Shown here: piece by piece, positions 1 through 9,431 of the stretch
Numbering within the stretch: the stretch's first letter is position 1
Layout of the letters: each line of letters starts with the position of its first letter
NCBI GenBank assembly: GCA_900767465.1
Contig: CAAGAW010000009.1
Coordinates: 353,424-417,423, forward strand
Length of the DNA stretch: 64,000 nt
Direction of reading: 5' to 3'
DNA from: Clostridia bacterium
GTDB lineage: Bacteria > Bacillota > Clostridia > Christensenellales > Pumilibacteraceae
The notes under the pieces: model-generated
Seen by the model: only the letters and a program-made list of their open reading frames with translations
Databases searched by the model: none
What the model was told of the DNA's origin: nothing
Position numbers and translations under genes: made by a program

Positions 1-373
1 CCGCTTCGAGTTTTTTGTCGAGAGCGTCCTCTTTCTTTTCGAGGATTTCTTCCTTCTGAGCGTTACGCTGTTCCGAACGCTGCAATTCGTTGCGACGATC
101 TTTCACCTCGCGATCGAATTCGACGCGCTCGCGGTGGATTTCCTCTTTCGATTCCAAAAGGGCTTCCTTGCGTGCCGCGCTCGCTTTCGCGTAAGCGTCC
201 TCTATCACTTTTTTAGCCGTTTTTTCAGCGCTTCCGATTTTCTTACCTGTAATAATTCCGTATATCAGAATACCGACGATTGCTCCGACGACGAGTGCGA
301 CAATGCCGATGACAATGGAAAGCCATACGGGAAGAGCGGACGCGAAAAAAGACAATGATCCGTTAAAAATCAT
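1..373 (-). CDS. rny: Ribonuclease Y, N-terminal part (cut by the window edge)
   Basis: Membrane-anchored endoribonuclease that starts mRNA decay in Bacillota. Only about 124 residues are visible and the frame runs off the left edge. They show one N-terminal membrane segment (about residues 14-42, rich in Ile, Val and Gly) followed by a long charged Glu/Lys/Arg coiled coil, the classic RNase Y start; the KH and HD domains would lie outside the window. The ATG at 373 is preceded by a GGAGG box 10 bases upstream. The position directly after recA matches the recA-rny order of many Bacillota. The identification rests on the N-terminal architecture plus this synteny. Confidence 0.9.
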   Translation of the reverse strand, partial: MIFNGSLSFFASALPVWLSIVIGIVALVVGAIVGILIYGIITGKKIGSAEKTAKKVIEDAYAKASAARKEALLESKEEIHRERVEFDREVKDRRNELQRSEQRNAQKEEILEKKEDALDKKLEA

Positions 374-449
374 TATACGTTTCGTCCTCCTATAAATTAA
401 AAATGAATATTTCGTATCTGTATTAAATCTTACGGTTCTCGTCTAACCT

Positions 450-490
450 GTGATCAAAAACAAATAAGCAGATGCAAACCGCACCTGCTT
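450..490 (-). terminator. Rho-independent terminator after recA
   Basis: Read on the minus strand, a 10-bp stem (AAGCAGGTGC with GCATCTGCTT, one G-U pair) with a five-base loop is followed by a T-rich run. It lies 58 bases past the recA stop and upstream of rny, so rny is probably made from readthrough or its own promoter. Confidence 0.85.
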
Positions 491-547
491 ATAATAATAC
501 AACAAATCGTCGTAAATGTCAAGAAATATGAGCCGCCGAAAGCGTTA

Positions 548-1642
548 TTATTCGGACAAATTGTCGTTTTCGTCGGTATCGTCTACTCCGATTTCGAGCA
601 AATCCGAGTTTTCGGTAGCCGCCGCACGAACTTTCGCCTCAATCTCGGCATAGAGGTCTTTATTCTGTTCGAGAAGGTTTCTGACGGCCTCTTTGCCCTG
701 CGCCAGCCGTTCGTCGTTGTAACTGAACCACGATCCGCTCTTCTGAACGACGTCGAACTGAAGAGCGAGTTCGAGAAGCGAACCTTCGCTGCTGATGCCC
801 TTGCCGTAAATGATTTCGACTTCGGCTGTTCTGAACGGAGGAGCCATTTTATTCTTTACGATCTTTATTTTCGTTTTGTTCCCGATAACTTCGGTTCCGT
901 TTTTGATCGCCTCGCCTTTGCGCACATCTATACGCACGGACGAATAGAATTTAAGCGCCTTTCCTCCGGGGGTAACTTCGGGGTTGCCGTACATAACGCC
1001 AACTTTCTCGCGAAGTTGGTTAATGAATATTATACACGTTTTCGCTTTATTGCAAACGCCTGCAAGTTTACGAAGCGCCTGTGACATAAGACGAGCCTGA
1101 AGTCCGACGTGACTCTCGCCCATTTCGCCGTCGATCTCCACTTTCGGAGTAAGCGCGGCTACAGAGTCGATTACGATTACGTCGAGCGCACCGCTGCGAA
1201 CGAGCGATTCGGTAATATCGAGCGCTTGTTCGCCGTTGTCCGGCTGAGATATGTAAAGTCGCGCGAGGTCGATACCGAGACGACTTGCGTAAACCGGATC
1301 GAGCGCGTGTTCGGCGTCGATAAACGCGACGTTGCCGCCCGCTTTTTGCGCCTCCGCGATAACGTGAAGCGAAAGCGTCGTTTTACCGCTGGATTCGGGT
1401 CCGTAAATTTCTACGATTCTTCCGCGCGGAAGTCCGCCCACTCCGAGCGCGAGGTCGATTGCAAGACAGCCAGTGGAAATAACGTCCACTTTATCTACCG
1501 CCGCGTCGGTCATTCTGATTATCGAGCCGCTGCCGTGAGTCTTATTGATCTGAGCGATCGCGTCTTCGAGCGCACGCTCTTTTTCCTCCTTCGACATATT
1601 CGCGTCGATAACGGCTGTTTTTTTCTTATCCTTCTTTTCCAT
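548..1642 (-). CDS. recA: Recombinase RecA
   Basis: DNA-dependent ATPase that forms filaments on single-stranded DNA, catalyses strand exchange and activates the SOS response. At 364 residues it has normal RecA length. Walker A GPESSGKT is at residues 81-88 and the Walker B strand (VIVIDS) at about 155. A lysine-rich N-terminal helix and an acidic C-terminal tail are typical. The ATG at 1642 has a GAGGT box 8-9 bases upstream. It follows cinA by 17 bases, probably co-transcribed from pgsA onwards. I see no obvious SOS box immediately upstream, as expected if it is read from an operon promoter. Confidence 0.98.
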   Translation of the reverse strand: MEKKDKKKTAVIDANMSKEEKERALEDAIAQINKTHGSGSIIRMTDAAVDKVDVISTGCLAIDLALGVGGLPRGRIVEIYGPESSGKTTLSLHVIAEAQKAGGNVAFIDAEHALDPVYASRLGIDLARLYISQPDNGEQALDITESLVRSGALDVIVIDSVAALTPKVEIDGEMGESHVGLQARLMSQALRKLAGVCNKAKTCIIFINQLREKVGVMYGNPEVTPGGKALKFYSSVRIDVRKGEAIKNGTEVIGNKTKIKIVKNKMAPPFRTAEVEIIYGKGISSEGSLLELALQFDVVQKSGSWFSYNDERLAQGKEAVRNLLEQNKDLYAEIEAKVRAAATENSDLLEIGVDDTDENDNLSE

Positions 1643-1659
1643 ATATATTTACCTCACGT

Positions 1660-2145
1660 TTATTTTACGATTTCAAGTAACGCCGAAAGCGCGCTTAAAA
1701 CGCCTTCGCGTATATTTTCTTCTCTGTCGCCCGTAAGAGATAATTTTACGACGACTTCTTTGCCGCCGCCTGCCGCCGCCACGAATCCGACGCAAGGGGC
1801 GGTATCCGGTTCGACCGACGGTCCCGCGTTGCCGGTAGCCGACACGGCGTAGTCCGGTTTAAGCGGCGAATCGAGCGCGCCGCGTACCATTCCGACAGCG
1901 ACTTCCTTGCTTACGACTCCGAATTTTCTTACCGTTTCGCGATCGATCCCGAGCCGCAACGCTTTGGAATCGACCGTATACGTTACGAGTCCTTCGCGCA
2001 GTACCTTGCTTGCACCCGCAACCGACACGATCGCCGACGTGATCCCGCCGCCCGTAAACGACTCCGCCGTAACAAGCGTTTTACCCCGCTCCGACAGAGT
2101 TTCGACGACTCTGCGCGCAAGTTCTTTTATTTCGCCGTCAATCAT
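1660..2145 (-). CDS. cinA: CinA C-terminal-type nicotinamide-nucleotide amidohydrolase (PncC-like)
   Basis: 161 residues covering only the CinA C-terminal domain, which in characterised members deamidates nicotinamide mononucleotide for pyridine salvage. Conserved features visible are TAESFTGGGI near residue 25, the VTYT-like stretch near 55, and the SATGNAGPS loop near 105. The N-terminal molybdopterin-binding-like domain of full CinA is absent, as in E. coli PncC, so the older name competence-damage protein should not be read as function. Its ATG lies inside the last codons of pgsA (8-base overlap) and it precedes recA, the usual cinA-recA arrangement. No strong ribosome binding site is visible, suggesting translational coupling. 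Confidence 0.9.
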   Translation of the reverse strand: MIDGEIKELARRVVETLSERGKTLVTAESFTGGGITSAIVSVAGASKVLREGLVTYTVDSKALRLGIDRETVRKFGVVSKEVAVGMVRGALDSPLKPDYAVSATGNAGPSVEPDTAPCVGFVAAAGGGKEVVVKLSLTGDREENIREGVLSALSALLEIVK

Positions 2146-2716
2146 CGGAAAGAACGCCCCGGTTCTTGACTATATAATTTACGGCGGAAAGAATGGTAAA
2201 GAACGTAGCGATCATTAAAAGAACGAATCCCGCGTACATAAGAACTTCGCCTAAAACCGGGGAGAGTTCGGCAAACGTGCGGTAAGGCAGATAGAACGAC
2301 AAGCCGAACAGTTGGGTCGCGGTTTTGATTTTTCCGAGTTTGTCCGCCGCCATAATGACGTTTTTGGTTGCGGCAATCGTACGGAAGCAGGTTATAACGA
2401 GTTCGCGTGAAATTATGATTATCGACGCAACGATTACGGGAATCGAAAACGCGTTGTCGATTACGCAAACGAGTACAAGCGCGGAACACACCAAAAGTTT
2501 GTCCGCCACGGGGTCGAGGAATTTACCGAGAGTGGTAACCTGATTGTATTTACGCGCAAGATGCCCGTCGAGCCAGTCGGTTACGCTCGCGATTATAAAC
2601 AGTCCGGTTGCAACTAATTCGTGATACGGAAAAGACACGAGATAGCACGCAACGAAAAACGGAATAAGAATCAGTCTCGCAACGGTGATTTTAGTAGGTA
2701 AATTCAGTTTTTTCAT
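2138..2716 (-). CDS. pgsA: CDP-diacylglycerol-glycerol-3-phosphate 3-phosphatidyltransferase
   Basis: Integral membrane enzyme making phosphatidylglycerol phosphate from CDP-diacylglycerol and glycerol 3-phosphate. About 192 residues with several membrane segments and the CDP-alcohol phosphotransferase signature spread over residues 45-75: D, G, the ARK motif, G, FLDPVADK. I place the start at the ATG at 2716, 12 codons inside the longest frame, because it has AGGAGA 9 bases upstream, overlaps the rimO stop as ATGA, and begins the conserved LPTKIT sequence. Its substrate is supplied by CdsA, encoded elsewhere in the window. Confidence 0.96.
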   Translation of the reverse strand: MKKLNLPTKITVARLILIPFFVACYLVSFPYHELVATGLFIIASVTDWLDGHLARKYNQVTTLGKFLDPVADKLLVCSALVLVCVIDNAFSIPVIVASIIIISRELVITCFRTIAATKNVIMAADKLGKIKTATQLFGLSFYLPYRTFAELSPVLGEVLMYAGFVLLMIATFFTILSAVNYIVKNRGVLSDD

Positions 2717-3996
2717 TTCGCCTTCTCTCCTATAAGGTCGTATCCGTCGCACCCGGTGATTTTTACGTCGTAAAAGTTTCCCACGTCCGCGAAATCGCCC
2801 GTAAAATAAACGTTTGCGTCTATGTCGGGCGCGTCATACTGCGTTCTGCCGACAAAGCATCCGCGATCGCAATCCATATCCTCGTAAAGAACTTCGACCG
2901 TTTTTCCGACGAGCGCGGCGTTGCGCTGTCTGACGCAATCGAGATAGATCTTTCCGAGCGCGTTTACGCGTTTGAGTTTAACCGATTTCGGGATTTGTCC
3001 TTTGAGTTTACACGACGGCGTTCCCTCTTCTTTACTGTAAGCAAATATTCCCACTCTTGCGGGTTTATATTCTTTCGTGAAGTCACAAAGAAGTTTGAAA
3101 TCTTCTTCCGTTTCTCCGGGAAATCCTACCATAAACGTGGTTCTCATTGCGATTCCGCGGTCGTTGAGTTTTTTTGTCAGCGTAACGAGTTCGTTATACG
3201 AACTGCGGCGACCCATACGTTTGAGAACCGCGTCCGATACGTGCTGCATCGGCACGTCGATATATTTTGCGATTTTATCCTCGTTTGCGATAAGATCGAG
3301 AAGTTCGTCCGTAACGAGTTCGGGATAACAGTACATAAGCCGTATCCACTTAAAATCGAGTTTTACGAGTTCGCGCAGCAGCGCGGGAAGCGACGGACAA
3401 CCGTATAAATCTTTGCCGTATGCGGTAACGTCCTGCGCGATAAGCACGAGTTCGCGGACGCCGTCGTCGGACAACCTTTTCGCCTCTTCGACAAGAGTCT
3501 CGAGCGGCATCGAACGGTATTTGCCACGAATGGACGGAATAGTACAAAACGTACAGAAGTTATTGCAACCGTCGGCGATCCTGAGATACGCGTAATGCGG
3601 CGGCGTCGTGAGTATTCTGCCCTCGCGCAAAGATTCCGCCGAGTCTGTTTTTTCTATAACGCGCCGTATATCCGCATACTCGTCAAGTCCTAAAAGCACG
3701 TCCGCTTCGGTAAGCAATTCTTTGAGTTCGTCGCGGTATTTCTGAACGAGGCAGCCCGCAACTATAAGAAGTTCGCAATTGCCCGTCTTTTTGTACTCCG
3801 CCATTTCGAGTATCGTATCTATTGCCTCTTTTCGCGCGCTTTCGATAAATGCGCAGGTGTTTACGATGATGATCCTCGCTTCGGAATAATCGGAAGTGAT
3901 TTCGTAATCGCCGGACGAAAGATAATATAAAATTTTTTCGGTATCCACTCTGTTTTTGTCGCAACCGAGCGATACGACGGCAACTTTTACAGCCAT
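2713..3996 (-). CDS. rimO: Ribosomal protein S12 methylthiotransferase RimO
   Basis: Radical-SAM enzyme that adds a methylthio group to a conserved aspartate of ribosomal protein S12. About 427 residues from the chosen start. The N-terminal domain carries three cysteines for the auxiliary iron-sulphur cluster (about C12, C48, C82); the radical-SAM motif CNNFCTFC gives C144, C148, C151; a C-terminal TRAM-like domain follows. The start is set at ATG 3996 because AAGGAG lies 7 bases upstream and the product then begins with the family sequence VAVVSLGC; the upstream frame extension runs into the ftsK end. Paralogue MiaB is the alternative, but the IRGKYRS sequence after the radical-SAM motif fits RimO. 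Confidence 0.95.
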   Translation of the reverse strand: MAVKVAVVSLGCDKNRVDTEKILYYLSSGDYEITSDYSEARIIIVNTCAFIESARKEAIDTILEMAEYKKTGNCELLIVAGCLVQKYRDELKELLTEADVLLGLDEYADIRRVIEKTDSAESLREGRILTTPPHYAYLRIADGCNNFCTFCTIPSIRGKYRSMPLETLVEEAKRLSDDGVRELVLIAQDVTAYGKDLYGCPSLPALLRELVKLDFKWIRLMYCYPELVTDELLDLIANEDKIAKYIDVPMQHVSDAVLKRMGRRSSYNELVTLTKKLNDRGIAMRTTFMVGFPGETEEDFKLLCDFTKEYKPARVGIFAYSKEEGTPSCKLKGQIPKSVKLKRVNALGKIYLDCVRQRNAALVGKTVEVLYEDMDCDRGCFVGRTQYDAPDIDANVYFTGDFADVGNFYDVKITGCDGYDLIGEKAK

Positions 3997-4018
3997 AAAT
4001 CTCCTTGAAACGCTGCGT

Positions 4019-7000
4019 TCAGATCTTCTTTTCGTAAGGTTCTCCGAACACTTCTTCAAATTTTTCTCTCGTAATGTAAACTTCGCGGGGTTTTGAATTG
4101 TTTTGCGGTCCGATAAAGCCCATCTCTTCCATTCTGTCGATCATGCGCGCGGCTTTGTTGAATCCGTACTGGAAACGTCGTTGAATGAGCGAACTCGACG
4201 CCGCTCCGCATTTGATTACGCAACGGAGGACGTTGAGGAATTCCTCGTCGTGCTGACCGTCTTTATCGTCGTCCGAAGCCGGCGCGTCATCCGAGACGAC
4301 CTCCTTCTGCTTTGCTTTGATCGCGTTTGCAAATTCGTCGTCGAAATATGTCGAGTTATGCTCTTTGACGTATTCGACGATGCTTTTGACTTCCGAGTTC
4401 TCGACGAACGCGCCCTGAATACGCGTTTCTTCGCTCTGGTCGAGAGGTGCGAACAACATATCGCCTCTGCCGAGAAGCGACTCCGCACCGCTGTTGTCGA
4501 GAATGATACGCGAGTCCTGCGCGCTCGCGACCGAGAACGCTATACGGCTCGGAAGGTTTGCCTTGATCGTACCTGTGATTACGTTTACGCTCGGACGCTG
4601 AGTCGCGAGAACGAGGTGAATACCTGCGGCGCGAGCCTTGGCGGCTATGTCCATAATGAGTTGTTCGAGCGTTTTCTGGTTTTCCTTAACCGAGATCATA
4701 AGGTTGGCGAGCTCGTCTACGATTATGACGATATAGCACATTTTCTCCTTTTTGCCCGCTTTGACGTCAACGAGGTCGTTGTACTCCTGAATATTTCTGA
4801 CTGCATTCTTCTGGAGTTCGATATACCGACGTTCCATTTCTTTTTGAGCCCACTTAAACGCGTTAATCGCCTCGGTTACATCGGTAATAGCGTTGGGGAT
4901 ATACATATGGGGCAAGCCGTTATACGCCGTAAACTCGACGCGCTTCGGGTCGATAAGGATCAGACGAAGGTCGGCGGGCGAAGCCTTAAAGAGGAAGCCT
5001 ATAAGTAGCGAGTTGAGACACGAACTCTTACCGCTGTTCGTCGCGCCCGCGATAAGAAGGTGAGGCATCTTTTCGAGGCGGGTTACCATAACTTTGCCTT
5101 GAATATCCTTACCGAGCGCAACGGTAATAGGCGACGGCGAATCCTTAAATTCTTTCGAGCCGATTATGTCTTTAAGCGCAACGGTATAGATTTTATCGTT
5201 CGGAACCTCGATGCCGACCGCTCTTTTTCCCGGGATAGGCGACTCGATACGAACCTGACCTTTGCTTGCGAGGCTGTAACGGATATCGGGTGCAAGCGAT
5301 TCCATTTTACGAACGGACATACCGATGGGCATATCAAGTTCGTAACGCGTGATCGCCGGACCGACCGTAACTCCCGTAACCTTTGCGGGAACGTTGAGCG
5401 TGGACAAAGTTTCTTCCAGAAGCGCGATTTTACCCTGCGCGTTCTCGTCGTCCGTTTCGGCGTGCGACGATTCGGTTACAAGAAGGTCAATCGGCGGCGC
5501 AACGTATTTGTCGTTTTGCGGCAAACGTTTAGGCTGCGCGGGCGGCGCGGATTCGGTTTCTTCCTGCGATTTCTGCGTTGCATACGAGTCGATATTTATC
5601 TGATTCGGCTCCGGTTTAATCGCGGGTGTCGGACGTGGATTTATCTTCTTTTCGACTTTATTCACCGCGTCGGAAAACGACTCTGTTTTCGCAGTCGGCA
5701 CGTTGTCGACGTGAGTATAATAACCCGTCGTGTCGTTATCTACGGCAAACGAACGTTCGGACTCGTCTATAACTTCGTCGTCTATAATAAACGAATCGGT
5801 GTTTCTCTCGAACTCGTCCGATCTCTCTTTCGCTTTTTCGGTTTCCTCGTCTGCGGTTACGTAATCGGTTGCGATTCCGGCTTCGGCGTCCGACCCCGTC
5901 TCTTCGATTTGTTCGTCTATCCGCGCGTCGAAATCGACGTGATCGTTATCTTCCGTTTCATCCGGATCGTTAAACGAGTCGTACGCATCGTCCTCTTCCG
6001 TTGCGTCGTCAAAAGAAACTTCTTTCGCATCGTCGACTTCTTTTTCGTAACCGAAGTCGTCGTCGGAAGTCTTTTCGCCGTCCGCGTAGTCATTGCCGTA
6101 ATACGCCGCCGCGGGACGGGATAAAACATTGTTGTCGATGTCATCTTTCGTTAAGGCTTCGGCGTTGATAATCGGCGGCTGAACGCGAGGCGCGACCGGC
6201 TCCGGCTTAATCTCTTCTTTCCGCTCTTCGGATTCTGTAACCTTCTCTGCGAGAGACTGCGAAATTACCGGCTCTGCGTGAACGGTCTGCGCAACGGATA
6301 TAACGGGTTCCGGTTTTTCTTCCTCTTTGGGTCGAGACTCCGCGACGGGCGCAACAGGCGTTTTAGGGTCCTCGCCCGGCATCGGCGCAAGTCCGATAGT
6401 CGGAGTATCGCCCGCCCCGTCGTAATAGTCGCCGTTCACGATTCCCGTGGTTTTGAACACCGGATGCGGTTTCGGCGGTTCGGGTTTTTCGGAGTCATTA
6501 CCGTTAAGGCTTGCGTATTTTACGTAGCCGGTCACTTCTTCCTCCTGCGTTTTCGGAGGCGCGGGAACTTCCTTTTTTGCCATTTCACCGCTCATACGCT
6601 CGCTTTCCTCGTCTCCGTTTACTATCTCGCCGGGAACGAAATTCGCGGTAAACGACTTGGGAGCCGGAACGTCTACGGGCGGAAGCGGCGATTCTTTGCG
6701 CTTGATTACGGGTTCCGAAGAGACCGAAGAAGCGAGATAATCGCGCTTATATTTATCGTCGGAATCGAGCAATATTTTCTTTGCCTGTTCGTGAGCGTAC
6801 GAACGTTCGAGTCTTTCGCGCGGGTCGTTTTCTTCGTCGCGTTCGGGCGCGTCGTCGTAATCGGTTTGCGACGAATCTCCATCGCTTCCGGACGGGATGA
6901 TAGAACCTACGAAAAGTCCGTCGTTTCCCACCTTGAAGTCGTCCGAGCCGAAATCGTCCGAGGGCGAGAACGAGGAAATCTGCTTGTTGTTAAATCCGGT

Positions 7001-7543
7001 TTTCACGTTGGATTTTTTCTTCTTTTTTCCGAAAACAGGAAGGCAGAACATGACCGAAAGAAGGATAGCAACCGCGTAGACCACGTACGAAAAAACCGCT
7101 CCGAAAACGGCGTGAACAGGATACGCCAAAAGACCGAACAGCACGCCGCCGACGGTGTTTTTGCTTGCGTAAACCTCTCCCTCGTAAGCGGAAAAACCAT
7201 TGCCGAAAAAGCGCGCGCTCGAAGCCTGGTGCGCAATCGTAATAACGAAAATCGCGACGAACACGCAGGCAGTTACAACGGCGGGACGGACGTCGGTTTT
7301 TATACCTCTTATCTTTACTATGCCGAGTACGAGCAAGCATACGAAAAACGGGTATGCCGCATACCCCGCAAATCCGAGTACGACGTTGGAAATCGCTCTG
7401 CCCACGTCGCCGAGAATAAGCCCGCGCGTGGCAAGACAAAGGAGCGCGAAAACGGACGCTATAATAAGGATCACTCCCAGCGTTTCGTTACTGCGTCTGA
7501 TCCTCTCTTCTTTTTTTCTTTCAGAATATCCTTTTGGCGGCAA
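4019..7543 (-). CDS. ftsK: DNA translocase FtsK/SpoIIIE
   Basis: Hexameric DNA pump that clears the chromosome through the division (or sporulation) septum. 1174 residues, long for a SpoIIIE because of a linker. About four N-terminal membrane segments lie within residues 20-190; a long acidic Glu/Asp/Pro-rich linker spans about 190-690; the RecA-like motor follows with Walker A GATNSGKSS at about residue 830; a winged-helix gamma domain for KOPS-type sites ends the protein. The start is TTG with GAGGTG 7 bases upstream. A strong promoter lies at 7578-7606. It sits between mlpA/dUTPase and rimO, as spoIIIE does in Bacillus. Confidence 0.96.
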   Translation of the reverse strand: MPPKGYSERKKEERIRRSNETLGVILIIASVFALLCLATRGLILGDVGRAISNVVLGFAGYAAYPFFVCLLVLGIVKIRGIKTDVRPAVVTACVFVAIFVITIAHQASSARFFGNGFSAYEGEVYASKNTVGGVLFGLLAYPVHAVFGAVFSYVVYAVAILLSVMFCLPVFGKKKKKSNVKTGFNNKQISSFSPSDDFGSDDFKVGNDGLFVGSIIPSGSDGDSSQTDYDDAPERDEENDPRERLERSYAHEQAKKILLDSDDKYKRDYLASSVSSEPVIKRKESPLPPVDVPAPKSFTANFVPGEIVNGDEESERMSGEMAKKEVPAPPKTQEEEVTGYVKYASLNGNDSEKPEPPKPHPVFKTTGIVNGDYYDGAGDTPTIGLAPMPGEDPKTPVAPVAESRPKEEEKPEPVISVAQTVHAEPVISQSLAEKVTESEERKEEIKPEPVAPRVQPPIINAEALTKDDIDNNVLSRPAAAYYGNDYADGEKTSDDDFGYEKEVDDAKEVSFDDATEEDDAYDSFNDPDETEDNDHVDFDARIDEQIEETGSDAEAGIATDYVTADEETEKAKERSDEFERNTDSFIIDDEVIDESERSFAVDNDTTGYYTHVDNVPTAKTESFSDAVNKVEKKINPRPTPAIKPEPNQINIDSYATQKSQEETESAPPAQPKRLPQNDKYVAPPIDLLVTESSHAETDDENAQGKIALLEETLSTLNVPAKVTGVTVGPAITRYELDMPIGMSVRKMESLAPDIRYSLASKGQVRIESPIPGKRAVGIEVPNDKIYTVALKDIIGSKEFKDSPSPITVALGKDIQGKVMVTRLEKMPHLLIAGATNSGKSSCLNSLLIGFLFKASPADLRLILIDPKRVEFTAYNGLPHMYIPNAITDVTEAINAFKWAQKEMERRYIELQKNAVRNIQEYNDLVDVKAGKKEKMCYIVIIVDELANLMISVKENQKTLEQLIMDIAAKARAAGIHLVLATQRPSVNVITGTIKANLPSRIAFSVASAQDSRIILDNSGAESLLGRGDMLFAPLDQSEETRIQGAFVENSEVKSIVEYVKEHNSTYFDDEFANAIKAKQKEVVSDDAPASDDDKDGQHDEEFLNVLRCVIKCGAASSSLIQRRFQYGFNKAARMIDRMEEMGFIGPQNNSKPREVYITREKFEEVFGEPYEKKI

Positions 7544-7577
7544 AACGGTACACCTCTTGAATTTTCTCTACCGTAGT

Positions 7578-7606
7578 ATTATAACATATTCGCGCGTTTG
7601 TTTCAA
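7578..7606 (-). promoter_or_regulatory. Sigma-A promoter of ftsK
   Basis: Minus strand: -35 TTGAAA (7601-7606), 17-base spacer, -10 TATAAT (7578-7583), 35 bases before the TTG start of ftsK. Confidence 0.85.
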
Positions 7607-7620
7607 TCGTTTTCGGGTAA

Positions 7621-7665
7621 AAAACGAAAAAAGCCTTTCTTAAATTTTGCTTAAAAAGAAAGGCT
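7621..7665 (-). terminator. Terminator after the dUTPase gene
   Basis: Minus strand: 10-bp stem AGCCTTTCTT/AAGAAAGGCT around an A/T-rich loop, followed directly by two T runs. It separates the pnp-side operon from the ftsK promoter. Confidence 0.9.
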
Positions 7666-7741
7666 GTCGATTCGCGTCGGGACAACGCGTCGCGATTTTA
7701 CGGCAAATAATCCGTTATCGGTCTCATTATACCCGAATCGG

Positions 7742-8104
7742 TTATTTTTTATCGAGTTCGTATCCGTGTTTTGCGGAAAGTCCGTTCTGCCGATTGAAGT
7801 TTTCTTTGTTTTTTTCGTAATAAATATCGAACATTTCCTGAGCCGTCATACCCGCGTTGAGACACATTCCGACCAAAAAGTGCAGTACGTCCACGAGTTC
7901 TTCTTTAAGCGCGGTATAATTAAGTTCCTTTTTGTTCTTCCACCATTTGAAATTGACCTCGTCGAGGACTTCGCTCACTTCGCTTATAAGCGCGAGACAA
8001 CGCTTTTGTATCCATTCGTCCGGCGTAAAATCAAGCGAGCGTTCTTTTACGATGTAACCGTCGAGAGCCGCCTGCATTTCGAAAATCTTTTCGAGTTTAT
8101 CCAT
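7742..8104 (-). CDS. dUTP diphosphatase, all-alpha (dimeric dUTPase/MazG-like) family
   Basis: 120-residue all-helical protein expected to hydrolyse dUTP (or a related dNTP) to the monophosphate and pyrophosphate. The metal-binding pattern of this superfamily is present: E42 and E45 in SEVSEVLDE, then E69 and D72 in EELVDVLHF. The tryptophan-rich FKWWKNKK between them is typical of dUTPase-2. ATG at 8104 with AAGGAG 7 bases upstream. It follows mlpA by 24 bases and ends the operon before a terminator. A MazG-type nucleotide pyrophosphohydrolase of other specificity cannot be excluded from sequence alone. Confidence 0.82.
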   Translation of the reverse strand: MDKLEKIFEMQAALDGYIVKERSLDFTPDEWIQKRCLALISEVSEVLDEVNFKWWKNKKELNYTALKEELVDVLHFLVGMCLNAGMTAQEMFDIYYEKNKENFNRQNGLSAKHGYELDKK

Positions 8105-8128
8105 TGTGTATCTCCTTACGCTTGCGCG

Positions 8129-9382
8129 TTAAAATTTTCCGAGAATATCCGCTTTCGTCTTTTTACCCACGTACGCTGCGTTCATTTTCGAGTAGTCGAA
8201 AGTTTTTCTTACGTAGTCAATCACGTCTGAGGGCGTAACCGCGTCGATCTGCGCGATTTTTTTGTCGAAGTCGTATATTTCGTCGTTACCGAGCATCGCT
8301 TTGCCCGACGAGGACATAACCGATTGCACGTTCTCGCCCGAGAACACGAGCGACGATTTAAGCTGAACTTTGCTTCGTTCGAGTTCCTCTTCGGTAAGTC
8401 CTTTATCGGTTAGCAGATCTATCTCTTCTCTTACAGCCGACAAAACTTTGTCCGTATTTTCCTCGCTGATGTTAAGGTAAATATTAAACGCGCCCGTCTC
8501 TTTATATGCGGACGGCGACGAGTACACGCTGTACGCAAGTCCTTTGCGTTCGCGTACTGACTGGAAAAGCCGCGAACTCATACCGCCGCCGAAAGCAACG
8601 GAAGTTAAAGCGCAAACGCTCGCTTCGGGAGCAAAAGCCGATACCGAAGGAAAGAAAAGCGCAAGGTTTGCCTGCTCGAAATCTTTGATCCTCATTCCGC
8701 ATTTCCGCGCGTTGCGATCGGGAAGGCTATAGAGCGTAGCGCGATCACCCGCTTTTATATACGGCATAACGTATTTTTTTACAAGTTCGTCCGCTTGTCC
8801 TGCCGTAATATTTCCGGCAAATGCGATTACGATGTTTCCGGATACGTAATACTTGTCCGTAAACTTTTTTACGTCGTCGTGACGAAATTTTTTTACGTTT
8901 CCGATCGGACCGAGAATCGTTTTTCCCAAATTTGCGTTTCCGTACGTCGCGGCGGCAAGTTCGTCGTAACAAATATCTTCGGGCGTATCCTCAACCATAT
9001 TTATTTCCTCGACGATAACTTTACGTTCTTTGTCGAGTTCGCCGTCGTCGTAAACTGAACGCAGTAAAATCTCGCCGAGAAGCGCGAAACAGTTTTCGGC
9101 GTATTCGTCGATAGATTTTGCGTAATAGCAAGTACACTCTTTACTCGTAAACGCGTTGAACGCCGCGCCGTACGACTCGAACCTGTGCGCGATGTCAAAC
9201 GCGCTGAGATCGTCCGTCCCCTTGAAAGTAACGTGTTCGGTAAAATGCGAAAGCCCGTTATTTTCGTCGGATTCGTACGCGCTCCCCACGCCTACCCAGA
9301 ATCCGGAAGCGACCGATCGCACGCCGCGTACGGTGTTGACTACCACCCGTAGTCCGTTGTCGTATTTCAATAATTCGGTCAT
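8129..9382 (-). CDS. mlpA: M16 family zinc metallopeptidase (MlpA/YmxG-like)
   Basis: 417-residue insulinase-type peptidase. The inverted zinc motif HFTEH is at residues 46-50 and the third ligand glutamate is in VEEIN at about residue 126, the canonical 76-residue spacing; a second inactive-type half with FGGGMSSRLFQ at about 270 and an RKGLAYS motif follows. In Bacillus the orthologue lies in the same place (pnp-ylxY-mlpA). ATG at 9382, with AGAGGA rather far upstream (about 12 bases). The cellular substrate is not known from sequence. Confidence 0.93.
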   Translation of the reverse strand: MTELLKYDNGLRVVVNTVRGVRSVASGFWVGVGSAYESDENNGLSHFTEHVTFKGTDDLSAFDIAHRFESYGAAFNAFTSKECTCYYAKSIDEYAENCFALLGEILLRSVYDDGELDKERKVIVEEINMVEDTPEDICYDELAAATYGNANLGKTILGPIGNVKKFRHDDVKKFTDKYYVSGNIVIAFAGNITAGQADELVKKYVMPYIKAGDRATLYSLPDRNARKCGMRIKDFEQANLALFFPSVSAFAPEASVCALTSVAFGGGMSSRLFQSVRERKGLAYSVYSSPSAYKETGAFNIYLNISEENTDKVLSAVREEIDLLTDKGLTEEELERSKVQLKSSLVFSGENVQSVMSSSGKAMLGNDEIYDFDKKIAQIDAVTPSDVIDYVRKTFDYSKMNAAYVGKKTKADILGKF

Positions 9383-9431
9383 ATACGTATTTTTTCCTCT
9401 TTTATCGCAGTACTTTGTGTTTAACGATTGT

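Noticed and set aside
134..358. 74-codon plus-strand frame at the left edge
   Set aside because: It lies opposite the 5' part of rny, which has the membrane anchor, coiled coil, ribosome site and synteny.
2717..2752. Longest-frame start for pgsA (and similar extended starts for rimO, pnp, rpsO, pyrH, dxr, ytfJ, ylxR, site-2 protease, secD, yajC, rluB, BaiN-type)
   Set aside because: In each case an internal start fits the family N terminus and the gene overlap, usually with a purine-rich ribosome box, while the extension runs into the neighbouring gene or leader.
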